Positions 1-12,900 of a stretch of DNA of 64,000 nt are shown here, in pieces. Numbering within the stretch: position 1 is the first letter of the stretch; the number at the start of each line of letters is the position of its first letter. The stretch is from positions 376,345 through 440,344 of the forward strand of contig JAGGNK010012003.1 in assembly GCA_017590115.1 (NCBI GenBank). Reading direction: 5' to 3'. The notes under the pieces were generated by a model. The model was not told the origin of the DNA. It saw only the letters and a list, made by a program, of their open reading frames with translations, and did not search any database. This DNA is from Montifringilla adamsi. Its lineage: Eukaryota > Chordata > Aves > Passeriformes > Passeridae. A program made the translations under genes and the position numbers.

Positions 1-3000
1 TTACATCTTTACTTTCTCCATTTGGGGTTTCATAGATATTTTCTCTCGACAGATACCCCCAAAAAGCCAGACACACTGTGACCTTCACTTCCTTTTCCTC
101 ACTGAGCCTGTGGCTTTATTCCCAGTTATTTAGGGCATTTATTTTCTGCCTCCACTTCCAAAGATGCTGAAGCATCTGGGCAGGGCTGGAACACCCCTGC
201 AGTCTGTAACCTGGCCCTCAGCCTGCTGCTCTGGGTACCACAGACCCCATCCAGGATGGCAGCTGTTGGGGGATGGTCCAATTAATAAATTGCATTAATA
301 AACTAATGTGCATCATGACCCAGTTCATAGTGATGGCAGGAGCTTTGCTGGCTTGGTTTATCTCTGCTGAACCAAACACCAGGTAGTGTTTCTCAGCACT
401 AAAAACTGGACTGGAGAGTTTATTTTTCCTTCCCCCTCCCTGCTTTAATGCTGGCTTTCAAAGATGAGTTAACTTTTACAAAGTTTTCATTAGGGAAATT
501 AAGGAATTCTTCCCAGGATGGCCATTATGTGACATTTTAATTTTGATTTTTCTGGTGAATGAAACAACATCTTCAGCAGATTTATTGCTAAGTGAATGGC
601 CCAGCCATGGCATGTGTCAGACCTGTAAAACACTAAAAAACAGGCAGGGGATTGTTGTTAATCAGAATTTATTACGCTACATAAAGGCATATTTACAGTC
701 CCACCAGGGGACGATTAATTTGTTTGGGGATAAACAATTAATCTCCCTGGGAGTGGGAGCAGAAAATCTGACACGGTTTTATGTCTTTTCCCAGCATGGC
801 AGAGGCAGGATTGCTCACAGCCTCCCTGGGGGCATCTCCTTGGCACTGCCAGGGGTCAGCAATGCCCAGGGCTGGGCAGCCAGCAGGGTTTGCACTGGGA
901 GCTGTGCTCTTTACTGGGATAAATGGGTTTTTTCCTGCCCTGCCTGAGCCTCCTGCATCCCTGCTGTTCCTCCCCACCCTGTCTATTTTTGGGTTTCAGC
1001 CCTTGCATCTGTTTCCTGCATCCTCTCCTTTCTGCTCAAGATGCAACAGGCACAAACAGGGAGGAGAGAAGGAGGTGCTGCACAGTGGGAAGGAGAGAAT
1101 TGCAGCTGCTATTCTTTGGTACCTTTGCTCCATGGACTTCTTCAAACTTAAGCCTTATTATTTCTCTTTGAAAGCAGCTTTTTGATCTCTGCAGGAGTAA
1201 CTCCAGCACAGGGCAGGAGCACTTGGGAAATTCCCAGCTGAGGCCATGGGAAGGTTATGACAAAAGCAAAACTTCTGGTTTCCAAGAGCATATGCAGTGT
1301 TTTGGCAGGTAATGTCAGCACACAGCCAGCAGAATGTGGAAGCCAGGCAAAGAGCAGTGGTGTGCCCTTTTCTGCTGTCACCTGGTTTTGGGGCAGCTGT
1401 GCCCCTGCCACCCCTTTTGTCCCAAGAGCTGCCTGGCAGCTGTTGAGTGGCTCAGCATTCCTGGCCCACAAGGCAGAACCCAAACCTCACCATTTCACTT
1501 CACCTATTGGCCCCATGAATCTTCTCCCATTTATTCCCAACAAGACCTTTGTTCCCTTTGCCAGGGCCTGGCTGGATTTGTGGGGTTTTGGCCACCCCTG
1601 TGCACATCAGGATGCTGCCAGCCCTGAGACCCCTCAGTCTCGGCAGCTCCCAAACCAGACCAGCTCTTCTGCCAGTTTAACTCACCTGCACCCAGCCTGT
1701 TTGTGCCTTTTTCCTGTCACTCTGTCCTGAAAAAGACCTTCACACTTCTCCACAGGGATTAACAGTCGGAGCAGCTCATCACTTGTTTCCAGCAGGATCT
1801 GTGAGTTTTTAGGGGATTTGAGCCACCACAATTAAGGAGAACCTAGATCATTAAAAATAATATGCTTCACACAAGAGAGGAACCAGCCTGCTTCACAAGA
1901 CCCCTTTCTGCTGAAAAATTCATTGCTCTAAATAATTAATGGTCCTTGCAAAGGAGCATGGTTTTGCTGGGCGGAAGGTGAAATGCAGACGCCAGGCAGA
2001 GTAATCCTTTTTTTTTGTTGTTATGAATCCAGATTTCCTGGCCATGCTGCTGCCCTGGGAGCAGTGGGGGAGCAGGGCTGTGGCTGCTTTCCCTATGGGG
2101 CCCCAGGCTGGGGGAGTGTCTGTGCAATTGGGTCATCCACCCCATCCCATCCCATCCCATCCCATCCCATCCCACCCCATCCCATCCCATCCCATCCCAT
2201 CCCATCCCAAATCCTATGGGTCCCTCCTGGTGTAGGGACAGGGCAGGGGGCCCTGCTGGGGGTGTCCCAACCTTGTACCTTAAGCTCTGAAGCAGCTCTT
2301 GCCTGTCCAGGTCTCAGTGCCTTGGAAGGCTCTGGAGAGGAGCAGATTTCCCTGCTGGAGCAGCCTCTCCATTTCAGCAGCTTTTGCACTGCTGCTCCTT
2401 TTGCATTGCATGTCAGGAATTCATTTATTGCTGGGACAGCATTTGCATTGCTCAGTGCATAAATAGGCTATAAATAAGATGCTGATTTCTAATCACTGCA
2501 CAGCCCCAGGAGAAGCACTCACACCAGGGTGTCAGGGGGTGCCTGGCCTGTCCCTCTCCACACCAGTGTGTCCCTCCTTGGGGCAGTGGCAGCTGTTGGG
2601 ACACAGCTGGCAGTGGCAGTGTCACCCAGCAGCAGCCAGTCCAGCTGAGCAGTCAGTAGCAGGGGTAGGTGTAGGGCAGTGGGACAGCACCACTCATGGG
2701 AGGGGGTTTTTAGCTCTTGGGACCTCTCACTGGCATCACAGAATAAATCCAATTCCTCTTCCCCTGCTCAGCCTGCCTGTGGTTCCTGCAGAGTAATTTA
2801 CATTATTATTATAATAATTATATTATTACGAACAGTAGCAGACTGTTTGTGACCTCTTTGGGGAGGGGAGGTAAATGGAAAGCTGTACTGGGGTTGTTTC
2901 TGTAACAACCATGGCTGCCCAAAAGCTCAGGTAGAGGGGGGAAGATAAAAAAGGCAAACTGCACTGCTAACCAGAATGTCTCAGCAGGACAAGAGGGCTG

Positions 3001-3832
3001 GACAAGGGTGGGAGAGGGACCTGCCCTCCTCAGAGCAGCTCCCACAAAGGTTATAAAAGCCAGGCTTTTCAGGGAGCTGGGAGTGAGAGCTGCTCTGGGA
3101 GCTGAGGGGGTGTCACTGCAGGGTGACTCACCAGAGCCAGCAGCAGCAGTCCCTGGAACGTGCTGGGAAGGGACAGGAGCTGACGTGGCTGGGCCTGAGG
3201 TGTCCTCACGCTGTTTGAGCGCTGTCACCAGCTGGGTGCTGCAGGAGGAAGGTCCTCTCTCTGCCCTGGCCATGCCCCTGGCTGGGCTGGCACGTGTCCC
3301 TGCTGGAACAGGCCACCTTGCTGCCAGTGCCACCCGCTGTCACCTGCAATGGGGACAGAAAGAGCAGCAGTGCAGTGATTGAACACCTGTACCCAAGGCT
3401 GAGATGATTTGCCATGAATTAATGCTCTTCCCTGTTTTTAGGCTGCTGGGGGTGGGAGCAGCCTGCCATGTCAGCAGAGCTGCAGTGAGAGCAGCAGTGG
3501 GATCCCCAAAACGCCTGCTCATTGCCAGGCTGCTGGGGCAGGGCTGCCATGGATCCATCTCAGCGCTCAGCAGAGGCACTGACACATCACACACATCTAA
3601 TGGCACCGGTTTAGGACAATTGTCACTGCAGCCCCAGTGCCAGCGAGCCCTGCGAGCAGGGCACGGCTGCACCTCGGGCTCAGGACTGAGCGGTGAATTG
3701 AAGCAACAAAAGGCGGAAGGGAAAAGGTGGGAGAACCACCCATGACAGGGTCCACTCCCCACCTCCAGAGGGGGATTTCTGGGGGGTGTGGCGGTGGGGT
3801 GACCTCTCTGACAGCCCCCTGTGTCCTTGCAG
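1..3832. other. Upstream intron or flank of the LHFPL-family gene, no gene seen
   Basis: GC-moderate to GC-rich noncoding sequence. I looked for the expected LHFPL segment-1 exon and did not recognise one, so this is probably the preceding intron. It contains a CCCAT pentanucleotide array. Around 640-770 there is an AT-rich block with several TTAAT/ATTAAT cores that could be a regulatory element. The many open frames of 70-170 codons here show no family signature. Confidence 0.6.
2140..2209. repeat. CCCAT pentanucleotide microsatellite
   Basis: About 14 near-perfect CCCAT units with one CCACC interruption near 2174. The reading frames that cross it in both directions, giving SHPIP or GWDGM repeats, are artefacts of the repeat. 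Confidence 0.97.
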
Positions 3833-3971
3833 ACGAGCGCTGTGCTGTGTGCGGGCGGCTGTGCCCTGCTGGCCCTCAGCTCCCTGCTGGCCATCGTCGC
3901 TGTCGTGCTGCCCGGCGGAGCCTGCGAGCGCCGAGTCTGCACCCTGGCTGGCTACATGCAGACAGCAGCAG
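3833..3971 (+). CDS. LHFPL-family exon: transmembrane segment 2
   Basis: The acceptor is a pyrimidine-rich stretch ending in CAG at 3830-3832. The frame reads 46 full codons starting TSAVLCAGG plus one base, with a hydrophobic run of about 22 residues and then a basic, cysteine-containing loop (CERRVC) ending YMQTAA. The exon ends at 3971 and is followed by GCAAGT, a GC-type donor in an otherwise perfect CAG/GCAAGT context. Third positions are GC in 36 of 46 codons. The overlapping long frames on both strands are shadows. Confidence 0.85.
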
Positions 3972-6900
3972 GCAAGTGATGGGGCTTTGCTCTTTGGGGT
4001 GGAAAGGTGGGGTGTCCTGTTGTGCCATCTTGGAGCTCAGCAGCATGAGGAGCTTGCAAACCCTAACCAAGGGTTGGAGAAAAGCAAGTGGCCCTTCAGT
4101 TCAGTGATTGCGTCCTGCATTCAGCACAAAAGCTATTGAGCATCACCTCCAGCCACACATGGATCTGGGGCTGCAGATCCCAGTCACTGTCCCCAGCAGA
4201 TTCCACTCACTGCCCCCAGCAGATCCCACTCACTGCCCCCAGCTCAGGATGTTGTGCAGGACAGGGAGTTGTGGTGAGTGGTGGAGATCAGGCTTTCTGC
4301 TGGCAGGGTGCTGCTGCACCTCCTGGGGTGCAGCAGATGATCCCTGTGAAGTGTCCAGTTCCATCTTTGTGGTTAAGCCTCTGGAATGATTTCCCTCTCT
4401 GAGCTTTACACCTGACACAGAGGTTGCCCAGCCTGCCCTGTATCTCCCCAGGCAGCCCTGGTGATGCTGCATCCACTTAAAATTCCTTTGCAATTGCCTG
4501 TGCTTCTGCCTCGGGGGAGTGCAGAGGGAGAGGGCAGGAAGCTGGGGAGGGACAAACCCCACTGGAGACTTGTCACCCCTGCAGGGAGCCACGTCCCTGA
4601 GTGTTGGACCAAACCTCTCCAGCTGGCCACGAGCCACGACAGGAGATTAATGCCCCTTCGTGTCTGTGCCCGAGAATAAACTCCTTTGCTTGGAGAAATT
4701 CTCAGGGCCAGTCAGGCTTTGTTCTCTGCCTGGAAGCATTCAAGCTGCTTTGGGGGGAAATCCTGTTACACGCTCTCCTCTGCAGGGCTCATCCCGTGGG
4801 ATCTGATTTGGGACAGATGGAGCAGGACAGATTTCAGCCGTGGCTGCTCCAGCTCAGCCAGGCTGTGGGGCCACACACAGCTCCTTGTGCTGTCCCCTTC
4901 TCCCAGTCTGGAGATTCCCATCTGCTGGCTGGTGGCCAGAGGGTCCCCTGGGTGTGGGACAGAGGCTGGAGGATCCCATGGCAGATCTCAGCTCAGGGAT
5001 GGGTGCCTTGCAGGTGGTCTCCCCTGCAGGGGATAATTGGGGTGGAAAAGGGTAACCCCACATTACCTCTGCCTGGGGGGTGGCACATCCTTGCTGCATC
5101 TGGAGCAGATACAAAGCAAAGGATCAGGAAGAGTCCCTGGAAAGGAAACTGACTGTGGCAGATAAATACAAATGAGGAGCTGCCAGGGGTTCTGGTAATA
5201 TTGAACAGGCTGTAAATAAACTGTAGGCTCTAAGCGTTATTGACAAATGAAAATTTACTGGGGACGTTTGAGCAAGCTAATGGGTTGCTTTAAACCCTGG
5301 CATTGCCTGCTAAGCATTTTGTCTTGTGCTTTTTAATTTTGTGCACTGTGGATTAATTCCCATTCAGAGCCAGGCAGCCCTGAGTCAACAGAATTAAATG
5401 GTTTAATGTATTTGGATTCAGAAATGCTGCCCCTCCATAATTTCTCTCCTTGTTCCCCCCTCCCTCCCTAGGAGGAAGCTTTTCAATAGAAATCAGCTGC
5501 AGTGAGGTGACAGGGAGAGAAACTCCTCCCCAAAAATCACATTATCTCAGAGAAAAACAGGGATTTTAGGAGAGATGAAATTATAGGGGAGGGAAGGAAA
5601 GCAGAGCAAGCTGGAGGTTTGGTAGAGAAGCTTTCTGATGGGGATGGGGGGCAGCTCTGCCAGGGGGTCCCCTTGAGATGCTGGCAGAGCAGTGGGGGTT
5701 TGTTTCTCCCAAATCCCAGGTTTCCAGGTCCCAAAGTCACCTTTCCTCTGTCTGAACAGACATTTTCCCACTGAAATCCAAATTTTGCTCTCCTTTTCCC
5801 ATTTCACAAAGCCAACTTGAGGTATTCTTTTAGAGCACCAAAGGTATGAGTAAATCAGTTCAGTCCTATAAAACACTGAATCAGGAATCCAACATCCTGA
5901 TAAAGAGCCAGGTGCATTCAGCCAGGAGCATGGAACATGCCAGAAATGCAGGAGCAGAGGTACCAGCAGAGCCAGAATCAGCCCCCACAGGCTCTGCACT
6001 GTCTCAGAAGGATGCCCTGAGCTGCACTCACATAAATCCAGGTGCAGAGGCCAAGGATTGATCCCTGAACCAAACAGGAACCAATCCTGAGAGCAGCCCC
6101 ACAGCAAGGGCAGCCAGGCTCAAGCTGCAGCTTTAACACTTTCCTGCTGTACATTTGGAGAGCCAAGTTGTGCCTTTTGCAGCGCAGAAGGGAGGAAGAT
6201 AAAAACCTCAGGCAGACAGAGCAGAGCTCTAATTGCAGATGCAGACAGGCCACCAGGGTTCAGAGCTGGGCTAATTGCCACCATACTTTGAAAACAGGAG
6301 TCCTGATGCCTGGCATCCACTCCTCAGGAAAAAAACCCAACATATCCACACAAAAGACAAGAGGATGATCCCTAATGAAAGAGTTAATGAGCAACAGGGA
6401 GAGGAGGAAGGATAAAGGAACATTTGCTCAGCTCTCACACCCGATAAAGTCAAAGCTGCCTCTGAGATTAGAGATGAGGCTCACTCCCTGTTCACGGTGT
6501 CAGCTCACTAAAATGAAATTTCTGGGGGATCCTTCCTCCCAAACCTGCATGGCAGCACCTTCAAAGAGGCTGAGGTAGCCAAGCTGGTCCATTTATGTGT
6601 GGGGTGCCCCAATCCTCAGCTGCAACCCACTGCTGTTGCTGGAGAAGACTCTGTCCCCAGGGACAGGGAGGGCAAATAGGGGCACAGCTGAAACCCTGCC
6701 AGTTGTCCTTCAGCAAAAGCCTCTTTGCTGGGGTTTTAAAAACAGGAGTTAATTCCAGGAAGAAATGTCTCCTGCTGCATGGGGCTGAAAGGGAAGCACA
6801 GGGAATGCTCTCCAGGGCTGATTGTAGCTGTACAACCTCTCTGGGGGCTGCCAGGTGCTGCTCAGGGGCTCTGGTTCATTGCATTCATCCCTGCAAGGTC

Positions 6901-9900
6901 TCAGAGCAGTTTTTCAGTGTCAGGCAGTGGGGGAGCTGCTGGAAGGAGCACGGGGCCATCACAGTGTGTCAGGCAGTGCTTTCACCCACGGGATCTGTGG
7001 GTGATGCCCTGGGGAGCCCCAGGCTCTGCTCTGAGCTGTCCCAGCCCACACAGCCCCCAGCAGTGGCACTGCCTCACAGGAGAGCCTGAGCCTGGGGCAG
7101 CTGAGAGCCAGAGCAGCCTCTGGCAGGATTCCAGCAGGGACTGTGCTCCACAGCCCAGAGCATCCCCACCCCCGTGGGAATGGCCTTCCCAGGGCAGTGA
7201 GGCTGATGAAAACCGATATTGCCACTCAGTAAACCCCATCAAACAGGAAATCTGGGCAGATTTCTGCTTTGGGGGCTCATGGTACTAAGGAAGGACTATG
7301 AGTGACCATGCTCTAGCACTGAGCTGGTTCCATCTGCTGCTTAGGAATGAGTCCTCAGAGGCAGGGTGAGCAGCCTCCCTCATCCCTAAAAGTCTCAATA
7401 AAGTCAGGATTGTGTTGGTTTTGGGAAGCTTTCCCCTGTGTGCTGTTCAGGCAAAGGGTTCTTGCTTTGCTGGCAAGGGGTGGCTGATCCAACCTGCCAG
7501 TGGCCCATGGCTGCTGATCCTTCCCCTGGTCTGGGGCCTGGCAGGAGGAGGCTGCAGAGCTTGGAACTTCACTCAGGGCACAGAGCACAAAAAGCCTCCA
7601 GGGAAAGTTTTGGTTTCACCCCACACTGCTCTCTGTCCAATCCTACCACCATCAACTCCCTGCTCAAGACAAACCCAGTGCTGAGGGAAATGATCCTGAC
7701 CTGCCTGTGCCTTTCTAAGGTTCCTCTGGTTTTAAAGAGCAATTTCCCAGCATCGCCATGACAGAATCAGAACAGTCACAAGGCTCCAGCAAGACAGGCA
7801 GAAACCCCCAGTTATGCAATTTAGCCACACTGTAATCCCAGGTTTCATGGTAGTCCCAAGAGCTTCTTCCTGGAAAATCTGATTGCATTCTGCAGCCAAG
7901 ATCCCTCTTACTGGCAGCAGCATGGTGGCATTACAGACGTGGCCTCAGCTTTTGGTCAGTTAAGCAGCAGAGCAAAATACAGGAGACCTTGTGATTTTTG
8001 TCTGTTCTTTAGACACTGATCATCCAGTAAGAACACAGAAAGAGGGAGAATTGTTCACTTTCAGATCAGTGTGAACCTTCTAAATGTATCAATTCCCAAG
8101 GACTAAAAACCAACCTAGATTAAAATGTCTTGCGCCATTCCCAAGGGAGAGCAGCAGGATGGGTGGGAGGTTTGGGGCAGCCTGGGGGCAGCAGGGCCAC
8201 AGCAGCTCCTGGCCAGGACACTGTCCCAGTGTCACAAATGTTATTTAGGAAGGCAGCTCATCATCCTTCCCCCTCACTGCACCTCCCATCCCTCCCTGCA
8301 TCCCAGCCCATCTCTGGGATCGATGGTGCCCTGTTTGTCCCAGCCTGTGCAGGCTCTGCATGGCAAACAGCACCATCATCTGCATCAGTATTGATCCCTC
8401 AGGCTCCCATCGATCAGCCTGGTGACATACAGGTAATGTGTAATTAGTAACTTAGATAAAAGCAGCACCAGGAGGGAGCTGCCAGGCCGGTGTGCCAGGG
8501 GAGCAGCAAACAGAGGGGTCGTGGCTGCCTGCTCATTGCTCACCTGCCTTTGAGTCACTGAAACTCTTCCCTGAGGTTTTGGGTTCCTCCCATCCTGCCC
8601 CTCTCCCAGAATCCCGACTGGAATACAGCCACGAGGAAGGCACTCTCCCTTCCCAATGCACTTGTGGGGATGCTGGAGAGCAGAATCCAAGGACGGTGCA
8701 GAGGCCACCGGGCAGCGGGGACACACTCTGCTCCTGGTTCAGTGTCCCAGCACCGCTCTGGGGGGACACAACTGGAGCAGGCACCTCCCCAAGGCAGGGG
8801 GAATTTGGGGCTGGCAGCGGACACTGAAAACGTTCGGGAAGGGCCAGGAGAGGAGGCTCGGAGCGCTGCCAGCCCCGCAGCCGGCGGGGCAGAGCCAGGC
8901 GCTCCTGCCGGGCGCTGGCGGCTGCGGCAGCCCCGGAGCCCCATCCTGTTGTTTGTCACAAACATCCTTGGGATTCGGAAGAGGAACTTGGCAGTGGAGG
9001 CAGAGGGGAAGCAGCACCCTGTTGTCCAGGCATTGATTTGATTTAAAATCACCCAAAGCTTCCCCCATCCCTGTTTAAAAATAGCAGCTTGGCTTTTATC
9101 ACGGAGCCCACGCTGTCCCTCTTCTCGTGGCAGAAAAACATGCTCAGTCCTGATGCAGTGACATTGCTGGATGTGTTCAATCATCAGAGCAGCATTAAGG
9201 AAATGTTGCCATAAAGCTGTTTCCCCACTTAGGAAAGGTTCCTCAGAACTGCAAGAGAAGCTCTCAAAATAAGTAAAGTCCAGTCTTCCTGTAAGGTGCT
9301 TGGGCACAAAAGCAAAAAACAGCCAAATAAAACCTGAGCCTGGAGATGTGTCCAGCTCCTGAACTGCAAGGGCAGCTTGTTTGTCTTTTTCTGGAAAGAG
9401 CAAAGCTAGGATCAGCTGCATGATCCTCCTCACTGCCATCCTCATCCTCTCCCTCCACATTTCACATCCTGTCCTTGCCACAGAGACAGCACTCACACTG
9501 TTGGAAGCCCTGATTCCACCCCTGGTGCAAGGCTTTTTTCCCCCCTGCTTTCTTTAATTACATTAGCAAAGTCAAAAAACTGCCTTTGGCATGTTATTAT
9601 TCAGTCAGCGAACTCTCACTAATTCCTGACACAACCAATAAATATCTGAGGTAGGAGCTCACTGCCAGGGAGCTGGAGAGGGGCTCGGTCACAGCCCAGC
9701 CCCACTGCTCACTCCACAGCCACTGTTGCTCGTGGCTGACTTTCCTGTGCACTCATTTTGTTCATTTGCACTGATGCAACTCCTCTTCTGTTACATTTTT
9801 TGCTAATTTCCTCCAGAATTCAGCTCAGTAAAAGGCACAACCATCCTGAGCCTTGTGCTGGTTTGTCCTGGAGCAAGGACTGCTCTGAACCCTGTGGAGA

Positions 9901-12900
9901 TGCTGGGCACCAGCACCAAGCCCAGGTGTTGTTATTCCATCAGTCTCTGTGTGCTTAAGAATTTGATGAACTCCTATGTTAGAAGGAACAATTGACTTTT
10001 TTTCCCATTCCCCTCCCAGCTGGGAGGTGTTTTCTGGGAGGATGTTGCAGGGGGAAAATGAACTTGTCAGATCTGCAGATTGACAGGCATGAAAGTGGAA
10101 CCACAAACATCAACTTCAGGCTTTCAGGAAATTTTTACTTCTGCTGAAACAGTAATTTCTCTGTGCTCACTCCAGTGCATACATTCGAGTGACAGATCAT
10201 CTTGGTTTGAGAACAATTTCATGATTTTACTTCCAAAACCCAAAATCTTCATTGGAGAGCCAGGCCATTAAACACAGCAGTGACAGGAGAGGGGCTGGCA
10301 GCTCTGCTCACAGCCAGGCTCCCTGCCACAGGTTAAGTGCAGATCAGCCTTCCCAGGGCTCCAGCTTGTCTCACACAAGGTGCAGAGCTGCTGAAGGAGA
10401 AGGGGCCAGACCCTGGCTGTGCCGTGGAGCAGCTGAGCCCTGCTCCACCCCAGTGACAGATGACAGGGATTCATTTCCATCTGACATTTGGACACATTTC
10501 TTTCCTCTGCTCACTTCTCCAAGCGTGCTGTGATTCCCTGCAGGTGGGTTGTGCTGTTTGGCACAGAGCTGCTGCCTTGGTGCCTTTGGCCTCCCTTCAG
10601 GCCAGGTCCCAGCAGCAGCAGCAGCGTGCCTGGGCTAATGCCAGGAGCAGAGCATTTCTCAGCAGCCTCATTTAGAGAATAAACCAGCCATGTCCTTTCA
10701 CTGGCTTCTTGGAGAGGGGCAATACATTTCCAGTGGCATCCGTGACAGAAGCAATATTCTTTCATTGCTATCATCAGAAAAGAGCAGCTTTATACTGCAA
10801 GAAAGAACTATTTCACTTGTACAAAACATATTTTTTATTTCCTTAAACCTGGGGAAATCCTTGTCATATTAATATGTGTCTGAATTGCTTCTCTTTCAAC
10901 AGTTCTCCCAGGGATTTGAGCTTAGACCAGTTATTGCACTTGGATGCAGTAACAGTCCATAAAAAAGTATATTCTGTAAATAATAACAGTGCTTTGTAAT
11001 AAATGGAAACTACAAATAACAAGTGCCACTGGGACTCCAACACTGCTGCCCCTGAGGAAATACAAGGCCCAAGGAGCCCAGCACTGTGCCAGAGTCACGT
11101 GTTTCAGATGGGAAAATCCATATTTCATTTTATTCCCTCTGCCTGTGACTCTCCCTTCAGTTCCCAGGCAGCTGTTCCTTCTACAAGGCAGGACATTTAC
11201 CTGGATTCTAACATTTTCAAGGCACCAGGGTGGGACTCATGGGTGTTACCAAAGGCTCCTCAAGCCTCATCTCTCCAAGCAGGCTCCTCTTTGAATTGTT
11301 GGTGAGGGATGGCTTTGACAATGGCTTGTTTTTCATGAAGTTTAATTGATGTTGTTGGTTGTTGCTGCAGAGAACAACTGCAGAAGAGGGTCCCCCTTCC
11401 CATGCAAGTTCAGGTTGTGTAATAAACCAGATCCTGCAAAGCTTGAGAGCATTTATCATTTAACAGCTGTCATTAGTGGCTGCCCAGCCTGCTTGTTGCA
11501 TGCCCACAGTGCTGAGCAGGATCACGTCCTCTTACTTCCTTGCTGTGTAATTTTGTGCTCAGTTGAGGTTTCTTTTCACAAACAATTTGACTTCTTCCAT
11601 TCTCCCTCCTTGCTTAGCTCATGTTTGTTGGAGACAACCCTGCAATCCTCTCCTGGTCCACCTGAATGTCCTCCCTTGCTGTGGAGAAGGAGCTCATAGC
11701 TGAATTTCATGCATCCTGAAGCAATTGTGTAGACATCACATCATCTTTATTGACTCATCCATCTGCACTGAGTGCAGGGTGTAATGCTGAGAAAAAAACC
11801 CTCCCTGTCCCCTCTGATGCTGGCAGGGAGCTCAGTCTGTCAGGAGCAGTTTGCAGTTCAGTCTGCTCAGGGATGCATTTCAGGGAGTTTTGGTCAGCCC
11901 CAGTGCCCAGCCCTGGCTCTGGCAATGATGAAGTTTTTGCTAAAACCAGTGTTAGCAGCATGGAGACATTCTCTGGCCTTGGGGGGAGAGGTAAGTGTTT
12001 GATGGGCTGGTTGGATGCTGGCTGTAATTTAAAAGGCATCTGAAAGTGGGGACAAGGACCTGTCAGGACACAGAGCAGGGCAGAGTATAGAGAAGCCTTC
12101 ACCTGTCTGCCAACACCAGCATGCTGCCCCAAAACCTAAAGGCTGACATCAAATTTAGGGTGAAGCAGTGAGCCCCCCAGTGCCTCAAAAAACCCTGTTT
12201 TGCTGGGATTGGAATGAAGCCCATGCTGTTTGTAGCTCCACCTTGGAGGTCACTACAGGCCCTGGCTGGCCCAGCCTTGGTGAACACAGTGATAAATCTG
12301 GGTGGCAGCTGCTGGCTGTCTTTTGTGTCACAGATTGCCCAGGCAGTTCAAAACCCTGCATCTGTGCACCACAGTCTGGCTTTAGGAGCAGGGGTGCAAA
12401 GAGAGAGGATTTCCCTGAGAAAGGAGCAATGAAGAGCTGACAATTGGATATTTCCACCTCCTGCAGTCCTGCTGACTGTGGCACAGACCCTTTGGTGGGA
12501 CATTCAGTCCCACTTTGCTTGCTGTGATTTGGCTCCAGTGTCCTGGATAACTGGGAGGTGCTGCTGGCTGAGCTGGGGAGCCAGCCCTGGGAACAGCCAC
12601 AGGAGCAGTGGCTCTGGGCCAGATCCACTTCCTTTTTGCACAGACAATGCAGGGAGTCTGGCAGAGGTCTCTGTCCTCTGTGGGCACGTAGCACAGCTCC
12701 CAGGCGAGCTCTGCTTCGGAAATGTTTTGCTCTGCCTTCCTGTCTGAGCCTGTGCTGAGCTGGATTCCTTTGCTGGTAAGGAACAGATCTGCTCAGAGGA
12801 GAAATTTACCCTGCACTGAGTGTAAACGCAGATGGAAACGTGGTGGAGCCCTTTCCAAAGTCAAGGGAATAAATCTGTTTATAAAAGGCTGAACACCTGG

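Noticed and set aside
1936..2462. Open frames with GWDGM and SHPIP repeats
   Set aside because: Produced by the CCCAT microsatellite read in different frames.
3340..3942. 200-codon minus-strand frame opposite the LHFPL-family exon
   Set aside because: It is the antisense shadow of a GC-rich coding exon and shows no family signature.
8555..9496. 313-codon open frame on the minus strand
   Set aside because: No recognisable domain, composition shifts along its length, crosses a CpG-rich patch, and lies in GC-rich intron where long chance frames are common.
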